A stretch of DNA of 64,000 bases from Zelopaecilomyces penicillatus (lineage: Eukaryota > Ascomycota > Sordariomycetes > Hypocreales > Pseudodiploosporaceae): assembly GCA_005765155.1 (NCBI GenBank), contig VCCP01000005.1, positions 2,852,001 through 2,916,000 of the forward strand. Reading direction: 5' to 3'. Below the pieces are notes generated by a model. It ran no database searches. It saw only the letters and a program-made list of their open reading frames with translations, and was not told the DNA's origin. A program made the translations under genes and the position numbers. The stretch's first letter is position 1, and every line of letters starts with the position of its first letter. Below are positions 37,201 through 51,469 of the stretch, piece by piece.

Positions 37201-40200
37201 TTTAAATTTATTTATAAATAAAATATAATAAAGCCTTCTTTAATAAATTAATTAAATAATTATATATTAGTATTATAATTATAATTAAGATATAAAAAAA
37301 CCTTTTTTAATTATAATTAATATTAAATAATATTATTCAATTAAGGTTATAATAATATAAATCTATTAGATTTATATTATTTTTATATTCTAGAATTAAT
37401 TAATAATAATCTTTATAATAATATAAGCTTTTCTTTTAATAAAGTATCTTATAAGATTATTTAAATATATTTAAATAATTATTAATTATTAAATATATAA
37501 TAAATACCTAAGATTTAAATTAAAATTAATTCTTAAAAAGGAAAAATAATAAATATATTTATTAATTTAAGCTTTAAAAGTAATATTATCTTAAAGTTAT
37601 TAATTAAGAAATATAAGATTAAATATAATTTAATTAAGATTAAAATAATATTATTATTTAAATAGAATATTTAAATAATTAAAAAAGCAGAAATTTAATT
37701 CTATATAAGAATTATTTAAATATTTATTTACTTATATATAGTATTAAATAGAATTATAATACTCTTTATTCTAAGGATATTATTTATTAAAATAATTAAG
37801 CTATTATTTAATTATTCTTAAAAGAATAAAGACTTATATATATAATATTAAATAAGATAAATATAAATAATTATTTCTATTATATATATTATTTATTAAG
37901 AATAAAATAAATCTAATTCCTTAAAAAACTAAATATTAATTATATTATTAAAGGTATAATTAATAATAAAGAATTAATTAATCTAGAATAGCTTTTTAAA
38001 AATAATAAAGAAATATTAATAAAGCTTATCTTTAATAATAATAAAATAATTATTAAATATATATTAATAGAATTTATAAAATAATATATTAAAGCTTTAA
38101 AAATAATTAAGATTAAATTAAATCTTTTAAAAGAAAAAAAGAAATCTAGAAAAAGAGGAATATATTAATTATATAATCCCTTTAAGATATATATTTATAC
38201 CTTATATAAGAAAAAAACTAATAAAATTAACTTTATTAATAATATTCCTTTAAATAGATTTATATTTAATAATAATCTATTTTAAAAAAAGAATAAATAA
38301 AAGAAAATAAAAAAAGGAATTAATTTAGATATATTTTTTATTAAATATATTATTTTAAAATTCTTTAATATATTTAAGGGATTCTGATTTTATAAAGAAT
38401 ATATTAAGAAAATCCTTTCTTAAATTAAGGATATATTAATTTAATAAAAGATTAATATTTTTTTAAAGATCCTTTATAATAAAGAATAGGCTTTATTTTA
38501 ATAATTTAAAGAAAATAGAATATTTAATCTATTAATTATATTTCCTTAAATTATTAAAATAATTCCTTATTTAATTTAATAGGTATATTCTATCCCTATC
38601 TTATAAGAATTAAAAATAAAAACTATAGAATTATTAAAGATATACTTTAAGAATTATATATTAAAAGAGTCTTATATCTCTTATAAAAATTAATATTTCT
38701 TTATTAAGAAAAAGAATAAAAAGCTTTTATTTAATTAATATTATTATAAAAAATAATACTATTACTTTTAAAGATAAATTTATTCCTTTTAATATTAATT
38801 CCTTTAATAAAGATTTCTTTATATATATTATATTTTTATTATTAGATTTCTTTTCTAGCTATAATTAAATCCTATTAAATAAAAAGAATAAGGATCTTAT
38901 TATATTCTCTTTTATTATTAATCTTTTAAGAATATATATACTTTTTTAAAGTATTATAAATTCTATAATTTAATTTATAAGAATTATAATTTAAATATTA
39001 TTTAATCTTATTCTAGATATTTATAAACCCTTTTTTAATAATATTATTATATATAGATTATAATCTATTTATAATAATAAAAAGATTCTTTATAGGATAT
39101 AAAAATATATATTTAAGTATTTATAGAATCTTAATAAAATACTTTTTAATATTAAGCTTTTTAAATATATAATATTAAAAAAGAAATTAAGATATTATTA
39201 AAATATAATTATTATTATTTAATTCTTTTATAGAATATTTAAAAGGAGATTAATTAAAAAGATAATTATTAAAATCCTAAAATAATTTATTTATTATAAT
39301 ATAATAAATATTAAAGCCTTTCTTAGATTTATTAATTATTATTAAATTTAAATATATAATTTTATTATTATTATTCTTTTTTTATAATTTTATTATAAAA
39401 GAAAGGCTTTTAAAAATAAAAAGGATTATAATTAAAGATAATAATTAAGCTTAAAAATATAATAATAATTATCCTTATTTTAATATTATTTAATCTCTTT
39501 AAAAAGAATAAAGAAATTATATTTATAATAAATACTAGCTTTAAAGGATAAGAAATAGTTTTAATATAAATCCTAGATAAATAATAATACTTAATTAAAT
39601 TTAAAAATAATTATTAAAATAAGGCTAAATATAATTATAATAAAATAAAATAAAAGTATAAGGCTATTCTTTTTATATTCTAAAGGCTTAGAAAATATAT
39701 TTATAGTATATAATTTATTTTTAAAAATAAATATATATATCTTTATATATTAGCTTAATAATAATATTTATAATATATTAAATAGTTTTATTATTTATTA
39801 AATTAATTATATTATATTATTTAATTTTATTATTAAATATATTCCTAGGAAAAATAATAGTATAATAAAAAGACTTTCTTAAAAAGGATTAAAGCTATTT
39901 AATTAAATAAATATTGAAATTAAAAGGGATTAAAAGGATATAATTAATATATATCTTAGATTAATATAATTAAATATACTAGAATCTAGATATTTTATAA
40001 AATCCTAATAGATTATTAGATTTTTATATTTATTAAAGAGACTATTTAATTTTAATAGAGTATAATTTAGAATATTATATTAAAAAGCTTAAAGATTCTT
40101 TATTAAGAATAAGAAACTTTAATTAAGGTTAATTTATAAAAGGAATTATTCTATATTAATTATTAATAATTTATTTATTTATAAGAAATTAATAATAAGC

Positions 40201-40314
40201 TATTATATAGTTTAAGGGTATAAAAATAAAATAATTATCTTTAAAACTCTTTTTAATAAATACTATTAAAAAAAGATATAAAATAATATTTCCTTAATTA
40301 TAGCCTATTATTTT

Positions 40315-40707
40315 TGTTAAAATAAGTGGGTTTTATATAACAGCCTGACCTGTTATAAGACTAGTAGCTAGACCTACTATAGCTTAGCAGCTAAACCTGC
40401 TATATCGGGCTAGACTAGTAAAATAAGGGCTTATCCCTTATACCTCTCTCTTTCTTATTATTTGGAATGCTTAGAAATCTAAAGAAATATTATTTGGAAT
40501 TCTTAAATAATTTCAAATAATCCTAGTATTATTTAGATATATAAGATAGCTAGATTCCTAGTTGAATCCTGCTTTCTTTCTCTATCGGCAATTCAATCAC
40601 TTCTTTCTTCTTTTCTACAGACTTCACTCTGGATAACTATTCGCTGCCTTTCTTCCACTACTATCATTACTAGCTTTAGTTATAACTTTATACTGTATAT
40701 TGCAATA
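40315..40707 (+). mobile_element. S2: solo LTR, inverted relative to S1
   Basis: 393 bp, starting TGTTAAAATAAGTGGG and ending TTGCAATA, flanked by the 5-bp duplication ATTTT (40310-40314, 40708-40712). L2 shows the uninterrupted site near 58018. It matches S1 closely in inverse but has only three hairpin units (40339, 40363, 40386), which accounts for most of the length difference. The 13-bp hairpin is kept with one mismatch. It interrupts the integrase zinc-binding region of L1. Confidence 0.88.
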
Positions 40708-43700
40708 ATTTTAAATATTAAAAATTTATATTATAATAAAATAAAGAATTAATAATTTTAATATTATTTAAATAATTAATATTAAAAGTATATTTCAATT
40801 TATAATATATATTATTTAATTATAATATAAATTTCTTTATAAAGGCTTATTATAATTTAATTAAATAAATAAAAGTTTGATTAATATAATAAATTAATTT
40901 AAAGGCTAGAACTAGATTTATTATAACCTTAATATAATAATATAGACTTATACTTTATATAATTATTAATAATAAATCTAAAATAAAAGGGCTTCTTCCT
41001 TAAATACTATTTAATTAAAATATAAAATATATTTAAATATCTAGATATAATCCTATAGCTAATTCTATAATTAAAGTTAATTATTAAAGCCTTATATCTA
41101 TAATAATAAAGATATTAAAAGGGAATTTTAAATATATAAGATATTTTAAAGTAATTATTTTTATAAATAGAATTATAATTAAATTATCTTATAATTTCTG
41201 TATCTTTTATCTTATATATAGATATAATTCTATTTTATTATTTAAAGTTAAATTTTTAATATAAAGGCTTATTAATTAAGATATTATTATTAATAATAAT
41301 AATTTATTTAAGTTTTATATTTAAATACTAAAAAGAAAATTAAAAGATATAATAAAAGCTAAAGAAAAGATAATTATCTTTAAGAAAAAATTAATAATAA
41401 AAATATATATTATTAATAAATATATACTTTAATTAGAATATAATTAATTAATATTAAATAATTTAATATTTATATATAATATATTTAAAAAATAAAATAA
41501 ATCCTATATAATAAAAATAATAATATATTAATATAGCCTATATTAAATTACTTTATAAATAGATATTATTAAAGTATATATACTTTATATAATAAATAAG
41601 ATTTTTTTAAATAAGATTTATTTTAAAAACTATTTAAAAAGGTTTAATAAAGATAAATATAGCTAATAAATATCTAATATTAACATATAACTTTTTAAAT
41701 TTAAAGATAAACAAGAATTATATAAAAAAAAAGGATTAAGATTATTAAACCCTTTTATATACTTTAATTTATTTATTAATTAAATAATACCTTAAGATTT
41801 TAATTTTAATATTAATCTTAAAAAAGATTTTTTAAATTTATTCTTAATTATTAAATCTTAATTTAAAATTATAATCCTTAATTCAATTTAATATTAAAAG
41901 AGTATATATTAATTATATTTATTTTAAATATATATATTACCTTTTATATATTTAAATTAAGGATTTTTTAATTTAAATTCTATTTAAAAATCCTTAATAA
42001 AAAGGACTTTAATAATATTCTTTAAAAAAAAAATTAAATGTTATTCTTTATATATAATATTCTATTATTAATATATAAATCAATTATATTAAATTAATTA
42101 TAATAAATAATTAATACTTTTAGGCCTTAATTATAATAACTAAACTATTCTTATATTAATAATTAAATAATCTTTATTAATCTTATTTTTTATAATCTTT
42201 CCTTAATTTATATTAATCTGATTTTATTATATTCTTCAATATAAATCTACTCTTAGATCTATTTTATATTTATATTAATTAAGATTAAATAAAGCTTATA
42301 TTTATATATTTATAACCTTTTTTTTATTTTAAAGAATTTATTAAATTCCTATTAAAAATAAGATTTCTTATAAATTATTTTAATATTATAATATTATCTT
42401 TTTTTAATTTTCTTATTTATATAAATCCCTTTCTTTTTTTTATATATATATTTTATAATATTATATTAAATTAAATTATATTTTTTTATTAATTTATTTT
42501 ATTTTATAAAGATTAATTAATACCTTTAAAAGTTAATTTATTTATTAATATTAAATTATTTAAATTATATAATTAATACTATTATCTTAAAATTAATTTA
42601 TTCTATTCCTTTTAAATTAAATCTATATTTTAATAATTAAGAAATTATTTAATTCTATTTATATTTATTAAATCCTATTAAGATTTTCCTTTATTATTTT
42701 ATTTATATCTTATTTTATTATATATTTAACCCTTAAAATTAATAATTAATGTTTTTATAGATAAAGAGTAATAAATATATTTAAGAAATCTAGAATAATT
42801 AATCCTTTTAAGTTTTTAATTTAATTAAATAAAAGATAGATTAATAATCCTAAAATTAAAAGAATTAAATTATAAAATAAAAAAGGAAAAGTTATAAAAG
42901 CTAGAAAATAGCCCTTTTAAAAAGTATATAAATAAAAATATATATTATTTATTAATTATAAATTATTATTAAATATAATAAAAAGCTATACTTTAAAGGA
43001 AAAGTTATTTATAATAAAAGATATCTTTAATTAAATAATTATATATAATTATAAAGGATTATTAATTTAAACCCTTATATATTTATAAAGCTCTTTTTTA
43101 TAAAAAGGTATTTTATATATATTACTCCCTTTTACTTTTATTATCTTTTTTAATACCTATATTATCTTATTTTATTCCCTTAATCTTTATTATTATTTAA
43201 TTATATCTTTTTCTAATTCCTTATTAATATATAATATTAAAATAATAAATAGTTTCTAGAATATTTATATTCTTCCTTTAAATAAATATTAAAAATATAA
43301 GCTTTATTATTATTATAGAAATAATATAGCTTAAAGAAGATATAGATTTATTTTATAAATATATTAATAAATATATTATATTTATAATAAATCTAAGGTT
43401 TTTTAAGTAATCTTATTTTATAATCCTTTAATAAGATTAGCTTAACCTATTATTAATCCTTTCTTAAAATTTTAATATAGATATTCTAGATTTAATAATA
43501 TATAGTCTTATCTTTATTATATAGCTATTTTTTTAAAGCTTATAAGGATAAAATTAAAATAATTATTTAATTAAGCTTTATTAATTATTATATATATTAA
43601 AAATTATAGATTAAGCTATTAATTTTATATTATATTCTTTATTTTAAATTATATTTTATAATATCTTTAATAGTATATTTATAGCTTTTAAAATAATATA

Positions 43701-45745
43701 TATTTTTAAATTAAAGGAATATTTCTATATATATAGATCTTTTTAATATTTTATATAAATTTAAATCCTATAATTATTTAATATTTAATATTTATAATTA
43801 TTTTAATAAATTAATTATCTTTATAAGAATATATTTAATAAATAATTCTTTATTAAATTTATTAATTATAAAAATATATATTAATATTTTTTAATTTAGG
43901 ATTAATTTAAAGATTAGTTTTATATTTTTAAGTTATAAATAAATAAATAAATATATTATATTAAAGGGTTTATATATTTATAAAGATAAATACTTTATAA
44001 GCTTAATCTCCTTTATAATTTTATATTTATTATTATTCTATATATAAAATAAATATAAAATTAAGAGTATAATTATTTATCCTTTTTCTAGATTTATATT
44101 ATTATTAAAGGATTAATTAGGTTTTATTTTTATTTTAATTAAATTAAAAAAATTTAAATAAGATTAAATAATCTTATAATAATATATTTTATTTATTTTT
44201 TAATAATCTTTTTTATTTATTATTAAAAGATTAATATTTATTTAATAATTCAAATTAATTTATATCTAGTTATATATTTAAAATAAAGAATATTATATTA
44301 TATTTTATTATTAATAAATTAAATATAATTAAGTACTTATAAAGCTTTTATTATATTATTTTATAAGATCTTAATAATTAAATAATTTATAATTAAAGTA
44401 TAAATAAAGTATTTTATTTTATTTATTTAAAAGATACTATACTATTTTTAATTAATAGATATATCTTATCTATACTATATAATAACTCTAGAATCTTTTA
44501 TATACTTATAAGAGATAGCTTATTTATATTATTTATATAAATTATTATAATATTATTTATTTATTTTATTAAAATATAAAAACTTATACTTTTTAAAGCT
44601 ATTATTAATTAATAATTAAATAATAAATTTAAATATAATAAGATAATTAAATTTAAGATAATTATTATTATTAATATAATTATTATTAAAGAATCTAAAT
44701 TAATTATAATTTAATTTAATAATAATTAAATAATAGCCTTTTAATAATATTCTTTAAGAATTAATAAAATAAATTATTTATTATTTATTTAGTTTTTAGG
44801 CTTTTATTTAAGTTTAATTTATTTATATATAATAGTATTAAGGATATTTAAGGATTATTTAATTAATATTTATTAAATAAAGAATTAAAATTAATATTAA
44901 TATAGCTTATATTATATTTAAACCCTTAATAATAGATTATTTTTAAGAAATAGATAATTAAATTAATTTCTTTAAATATTTTTATAATTAATTTTAATAA
45001 GGATATTAATATTTTTAAGGATATTATTATAATCCTAAGGTAATTTATTAATAAGAATCTAGATAGGATATCTTAATTAAATAATAAATATCTTTCTTAT
45101 AAATAAACTAATCCTTTTAATAAAGAAGAAAAAAATCTAGAAAAGAAATAAAAAAGCTAATAAAAGGAATTAAACCCTTAACCCTTTTTATACTATATAC
45201 TATTAATTTAATTTATAAGATATAAGAAAGAGATTATTATTTAAATAGGTATTAGTTTATCTTTATAATATTTAAAAGTAATAAGATATATTATAACTAT
45301 TAAATTTATTAAAAAAATAAATAATATATTTTTTATTTAAAGGCTTATATTATATATTAAATATTTTAATAATTATATTAATCTTTATTTTAATAAATAT
45401 TATAAAAAAGATTTTTTAATATATTAAAGAGATAATAAAAGCTTTTTTTAATAGCTTAATAATTTAAGCTATTTAATCTAATAAATCTAAATATTATACT
45501 ATATAAATATAATTAATAATACCTTTATTTATAGATTAAATAATAAAATTAAATATTCTAAGGATATTAAAAGAGTTAAAAGGATTAAATATTAAAGGAT
45601 TATTTAATTAAAAATAAATAAAATAAAAGGAATAAAATATATAAATATAAATATTTAAAGATTATATTTAAATATTATTATTTAATTAATTATAAATATT
45701 ATCTAATTTAATAATAGGGTTATCTTTAATATTTATTAAAAGGGT

Positions 45746-46125
45746 TTTAATAACTAGATTAAATATATCCTTTTATTAGTTATATAAGCTATATTTAAGG
45801 GGATTAAATTATATAAGTAAATAGGCTATACCTAGGTTATTTATATATAAATAGGATAATCAAATTTAAATTTTTCTCTTTTTTATTTAAGAATTTTCTA
45901 ATATATTTAAAAAACTAGCTATTAAAAAAGCTATCTTTTTTATTTAATTAATTATGGAATAATTAATTAATCCTTTAAATTTATTTTAGTATATTATTAC
46001 TTTATAGCTTTTCTTATCTATTTAATCCTTATAGACTATACTAGTTATATAACTATCTTAAAATCACTTTTTAATTCTATAGGTAGTGTTAGTATTATTA
46101 TATATATCATTTTCTTTTTATTAAA
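45746..46125 (+). repeat. 3' LTR of L1
   Basis: 380 bp, starting TTTAATAACTAGATTAAAT, ending TTTTATTAAA. It matches the L1 5' LTR, the L3 LTR and the L2 LTRs. It is preceded by AAAAGGG, a candidate polypurine tract at 45738-45744. Confidence 0.85.
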
Positions 46126-46770
46126 TTATCTTATATAATTATAAAAAAATTAAAAAATAAGAATTTTCTAAAGAATAATAAATTAAATATAATAATAATA
46201 TTATTTATTTATAAAAAGTATTTAATTAATTATTTATTATATTATTTATATTATTTAATATAAAGATTAATAAAAATATAATATATCTTTATAATTTTAA
46301 TAGATTTTATTTTATATTTTATTTTTATTTAATTAATTATTATAAAGATATAAAAGTAATATATATATTATTAATTTTATATTAAAACCTTATTTATCTA
46401 GTTTAATTATTTTTTAAGAATATAAATAAAAGTAAATAGTTTCTTTTAAGGTATTATCTTAATAAATAATAAAATATAATAAAAAAGATAATAAAAAGCT
46501 AAAAGAAAAGAGATAAGAATATAATAATTTAATTATAATAAATATTATAAAATAAAAAACAAAAAGGTATAAATAATAAAGATATAAAAAGATAAAATAA
46601 AAAAGATATAATAATAAAAATATAATAAAAAGATAAATAAGAAAATAATATTTTATTATTATCCAGCTAAGATTTTATAATTTGATTAATAATAATATAA
46701 TAATAATAAATGTTTAGAATTTAATATATAATAGTATTAAATTATTATTATAATAATAAAGGAATAATTA

Positions 46771-46962
46771 TAATAGAATTATAAGGTATAAAGATATATA
46801 TATTTAAAATAATATATAATCTTTAAGTATATAATACTTCTTAGCTTGCTTTTATTATTATAATATAAATAAAATAAGTAATAATCTTTTATAATAATAA
46901 TACTTAAATATAATTATCCTTATCTTATTTAATTATTATAAATTAAACCTATTATTATATTC
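46771..46962 (+). repeat. 3' LTR of element B
   Basis: Starts TAATAGAATTATAAGG and aligns with the 5' LTR at 27636. A purine-rich AATAATAAAGGAATAA precedes it. Its last bases (ATTATATTCT) diverge from the 5' LTR, so the end has been lost or altered where repeat D begins. Confidence 0.75.
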
Positions 46963-46964
46963 TT

Positions 46965-48870
46965 TAAGAAATTAAAATATAAATATATTAATTAATATTA
47001 CTTAAATAATATTTATAGATTTATAATACCTTATATATTAGCCTATTAAAATTATAAATATAATAAATAAGAGATATTAATAATAGTTTATTAATATTAA
47101 AATAAAAATATAAAAAAGATTAAAAGATTAAAAAAATTAAAAATTAATTAAAATTAAAAAGAAATTATATTATTTAATTAAATAGCTAGATTAGCCTTTA
47201 AAATATAATTAATAGATTTTAATAAACAAGATTAATATTTTAAAATTAATAAACATATTTAAGAAAAACTATATAAAAAGAAAGTATAAATTAGATAAAT
47301 AAATAATATAAATAAAAAATTAATATTTTAAAATTATAATTATAAATAAAAAGAATTTAAATATTATATATTAATAAATAATATTTTATTTTATATATTT
47401 TAATCTATTATAAATAAATAATAAAAAGATAAAAAAGAGATATAAATAATATAATAAAAAACCTTTTTATTATAAATAAAATTAAAAACTAAAGATAAAA
47501 GCTAATAGCTTAATAATACATTAATAAAATCTAAGCTATAATTATTTAAAAAAAGAAAAGACTTATATATTTAAGCTTATTATAGAGCTTATTTAATATT
47601 AATTTATTCTCTTTTATTATAGTATTAATAATAATATAGGCTATATATTTAATATAATATTAAAAAATAAAACTAGTATTAATTTAAATAAAGCTAAGGC
47701 TTTATATAGCCTTTTATTTAATTTAATTAATATAATATAAGGCTTAAAAGCTCTTTTATTAAGCTTAATTAATCTATTATTAACTTAATATTAAAATATA
47801 AATAAAATATTTATAGATTTATTTAAATATTTTTTTATTTAAAAAGATAATGCTATTAAATAATTAATAACATTATAAGCTTAATAATATATAATCTTAA
47901 TTAATTTAAAAATATAATAAAGCTTTAATAATATTTTAATAAGATATTTAATAAAGTTATATATAAAAATAAAAGAACTATATTTATTAAAATACTTTTT
48001 TTATTAAGAATATATATTTTATTATTTAAATTTAATATATCTAATAATATAAAAGCCTAAATCTATAAATAATAAAATTACTATTAAAAATACTATTAAA
48101 AGAAAAAGATTATATTTATATATATATATATATTAGCTAGAGTTATTATTTAAAATTCAATATCTTTTCTTTTTATAAAGTTATTTCTTTTTAAAAATAG
48201 GATTATATCTGGTTTATTAATATAATCTTAATAAGCTTAAATTTAATATAAAATAGCTTTAGTATAATTATAAGCTTTTTAAGTAATACTAGCCTTATAT
48301 AAATATAAAATACTTTTAATTAATATATTTTTTTAATAACCTTTTTCTTATATTTTAAAAAGCCTTTTAAGATATTAATAAAAACCTTTTTTATATATAT
48401 TTCTAATTTTCTTTTTTATTAATTTAAATACTTTTTAATATATTTTATTACTATTAATAAAATGTTTAATATAATATTTAAAAATTTAAATATATTATTT
48501 AACTTTTAAATATTATTTAATATAAGGGCTATAAGTTTAAATATTAAGAAATTATTAATAAAATCTAATAAAATATTTTATAAAAGTATATTATTAATGA
48601 ATATTATTTTTATTATTATATTATTAATAAATATTATTTTTATTATTATATTATTAATAATATATTAATTTAATATTAATAAAAAGGTATTAAATTATTA
48701 TTATTTTATTATTTTAATATTTATTATTATAATTATTTAATATATAATATATATATTATATATATTTTATTATAATTAATTTAATATAATCTAGTTATTT
48801 TAAGATTATATAGATTTAAATAAAAGATGATTTAAATAATATAAATAATATAATAAAAAGCTTTTTATTA
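46965..48870 (+). mobile_element. D+: unidentified repeat, plus copy
   Basis: About 1.9 kb that matches, in inverse, 51060-49280 (D-). Matching landmarks include the stretch around 47705 (GCTTTATATAGCC) with its inverse at about 50060, and 48778 with its inverse at about 49378. It carries about 400 bases (roughly 48030-48480) that D- lacks and that also occur at 11690-12125. No protein domain was recognised; the class is unknown. Confidence 0.6.
48590..48660. repeat. Short tandem repeat, about 33 bp x 2
   Basis: AATATTATTTTTATTATTA occurs twice in tandem with its surroundings (48600 and 48633). It is a local duplication in AT-rich sequence. Confidence 0.7.
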
Positions 48871-49279
48871 TAAAATAAAATTAAAAACCAGATATAAAGA
48901 GAATTTTAGGTATAATTAGATAGGATTATATAGCTTTAATCGATTAATTAATAATAAGATTTATATTTAAATTAAATTATTTTTCCTTTATATCTTTTAG
49001 GTATAAATAGCTATTAAAGCCTTAATAATTAATAATCTTTTAAATTATATATTATAATTAGGTATTTAAATACCTAATCCTATTATAATTATCTTCCCCT
49101 TTAAAAATAATATCCTAATACCTTAATTATATATCTATTACTTTATAATAGATTTTCCTTATTATTATTATTTTATTATTTTAGAATTTTTATTTTCTTA
49201 GAACTTAGATTTAATATATTATTTTTATTTATTTATAATTATATCTTTTATTATACTTTTCTTATTTATCCTTTTTATT
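48871..49279. other. Spacer between converging D copies
   Basis: About 400 bases. The first half (48890-49100) matches 8900-9120. It includes the self-complementary stretch AGGTATTTAAATACCT at 49061-49076. No gene was seen. Confidence 0.55.
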
Positions 49280-51060
49280 TTATTACCCTTTTATTATCTT
49301 TTTATTATATTATTATATCTCTTAAAAGATCTATTATTTAAATCTATATAACTATAAAGTGATTAGATTATATTAAGCTAATTATTATAGAATATATATA
49401 GTATATATATTATATATAAATAACTATAATAATAGATACTAAGATAATAAAAGAATAGATTAAGCTTAATAAGATAATATTAATCTGGTATTTATTTACT
49501 AATACTAAATTAATATATTACTAATAATATAATAATAGGAATAATATCTATTAATAATATATTAATTTATACTATTTAAGTGGATTTTATTAATAATTTA
49601 ATAATATTTAGATTTATAGCTTTTAAACTAGATAATACCTAAGAATTAAATAATATACTTAACTTTTTAAATATAATACTAGATATATATATCCTTAATA
49701 AGGATAATAACTTTAATAAGGATAATCCCTTTATTTTTATAAATAAATTTATTTAATAAATTATTAATATACTACTTAAGCTTTACTATACCTTTAAATC
49801 AGCTAAGACTATATATTATCAGGCTTATAATATTATTAGCTTTACTAAGGTATAAATTAAGGTTAATAAAATCTATAAAAAAAAAAGAGAAGGCTTATTA
49901 AATATTACTAGTTATTTAATAGTCTTACCCTTAAGAATAATAGGATATTTAAGTAAATCTATAAATATATTACTTATATTTTAATATTAATTTAATAGCA
50001 GGTTATTTAGGCTTAATAGATAAATCTTAAGGCCCTATATTATACTAATTTAATTAAATAAAAGGCTATATAAAACCTTTATCTTATTTAAATTGATATT
50101 AGCTTTATATTTTAATAGTATATTAAATATATAGCTTATATTATTATTATTATTATAATATAAGAGAATAAATTAATATTAGATAAGCTTAATAATAAGC
50201 TTAAGTATATATAATTATTTAATTTTAAATAGGTATAGCTTAGGGTTTACTAATATATTATTAAGCTATTAGCTTTAATCTCTGGATTCTAGTTTTATTT
50301 TATAATAAAAAGCTTTTTATTATACTATTTATACCTTTTCCCTACCTTTTTATTATCTATTTATAATAGGTTAAAAGATATAAAATAAAATATTATTCTT
50401 TAATATATAATTTTTAAATTCTCTTTATTTATAATTATAATTTTATAATATTTTTATTTTATTATATTATATCTTTATTTAATTTATTTTTTTTTTTAAT
50501 TCTTTTTAAATACTTTTATTAGATTTAATGTATTTATCTTATTAATTAAAATTTATTAGTTATATTTTAAAAGCTAATCTAATTATTTAATTAAATAATA
50601 TAATTCTCTTTTAATTTTTAATTAATCTTTAATTTCCTTAATCTTTTATTCCTTTTTATCTTTTAGTTTTAATATTAATAAGCTATTATTAATATCCTTT
50701 ACTTATTATACTTATAGTTTTATTAGGCTAATATAAAATATATTATAAATCTATAAATATTACTTAAATAATATTAATTAATATACTTATATTTTAATCT
50801 TTTATAAGATTTAGAATAAACTAATAAATCTTAATATTAACTTCCTTTTTATCTTTAGGTATAGATTCTTTATCTTTAATATAATTATATCCTTTTTTTA
50901 AAGTATTAAAAGTATATATAATTTATTATAATTTCTAGCCTAAGCTTTAATTATTTATTATTAATACTTTATTAATATTTCTTATATTTCTATTAATTTT
51001 TTTAATTAGCTTTAAATTATTAATGTCTCCCTTTTTATAATATTATTCTTAATATTTAAA
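49280..51060 (-). mobile_element. D-: unidentified repeat, minus copy
   Basis: Inverse copy of D+ (see that entry), about 400 bases shorter. It keeps slightly more G and C than D+ (e.g. 49800-50010). The outer part of each D end, around TTAATATAATCTA and TATATAGATTTA, is well conserved between the copies. No domain was recognised. Confidence 0.6.
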
Positions 51061-51469
51061 AAATCTGGTTTATAATTAAATAATACTTTATTAAGAGAAT
51101 AATTAATTATTATAAAGATTATAAAGTTATAAATAAATTATATTATTTAAAAAAGCTTTACTTAAGCTATTTATTCTTTTATTAAGAAGTAATATAAATA
51201 ATATTCTAATATTTAATTTATCTATTTTATTTATTTATTAATTTAAGAATAAAATATTATTAAAAGCTTTCTTTTTATTTAAGATATATAATAAAATTCT
51301 AATTAGAATTTATTAATAAAGATAGGATCTTTATTTAATATAATCTTTTTAATACCTTATATTTTAATTTTATCTTTTAATAGAATAATTCTATAAGGTC
51401 TATTATAATAATAATTATATTTATTAAAAGAAATAAATAGTATTTTATATATTAATCTATAATTACTAG
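51061..51469. other. Unassigned AT-rich DNA left of L2
   Basis: RIP-degraded sequence between D- and the L2 5' LTR. It may be a continuation of D-. No gene was seen. Confidence 0.4.

Larger units (their letters stand above)
33354..46125 (+). mobile_element. L1: full-length L element carrying two solo LTRs
   Basis: L1 has a 380-bp 5' LTR (33354-34213, interrupted by solo LTR S1) and a 380-bp 3' LTR (45746-46125). Without the S insertions it is about 11.9 kb long. It aligns with L2 from end to end, so L2 positions give its domain map: gag about 35.5-36.4 kb, protease about 37.6 kb, RT about 38.6-39.3 kb, integrase from about 40.1 kb. Solo LTR S2 splits the integrase zinc-binding region at 40315. 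L1 lacks an approximately 840-bp segment of L2 (60.14-60.98 kb); the junction is near 42825. A purine-rich AAAAGGG precedes the 3' LTR. RIP has destroyed every frame. Confidence 0.85.
27636..46962 (+). mobile_element. B: Gypsy element split by insertion of L1
   Basis: B consists of 27636-33353 and 46126-46962, about 6.55 kb without the inserted L1 (33354-46125). It has a 5' LTR (27636-27832), RT (about 29932-30270), integrase (about 31682-32015) and a 3' LTR (46771-46962). This is the normal order and size for Ty3/Gypsy. The sequences flanking L1 read ...GGTATTAT on the left and TTATCTTA on the right, so TTAT may be a short target duplication. All frames are broken by RIP. Confidence 0.75.

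Noticed and set aside
33392..40707. S1 and S2 as the two ends of one composite element
   Set aside because: Each has its own 5-bp target duplication and the DNA between them is continuous L1 sequence.
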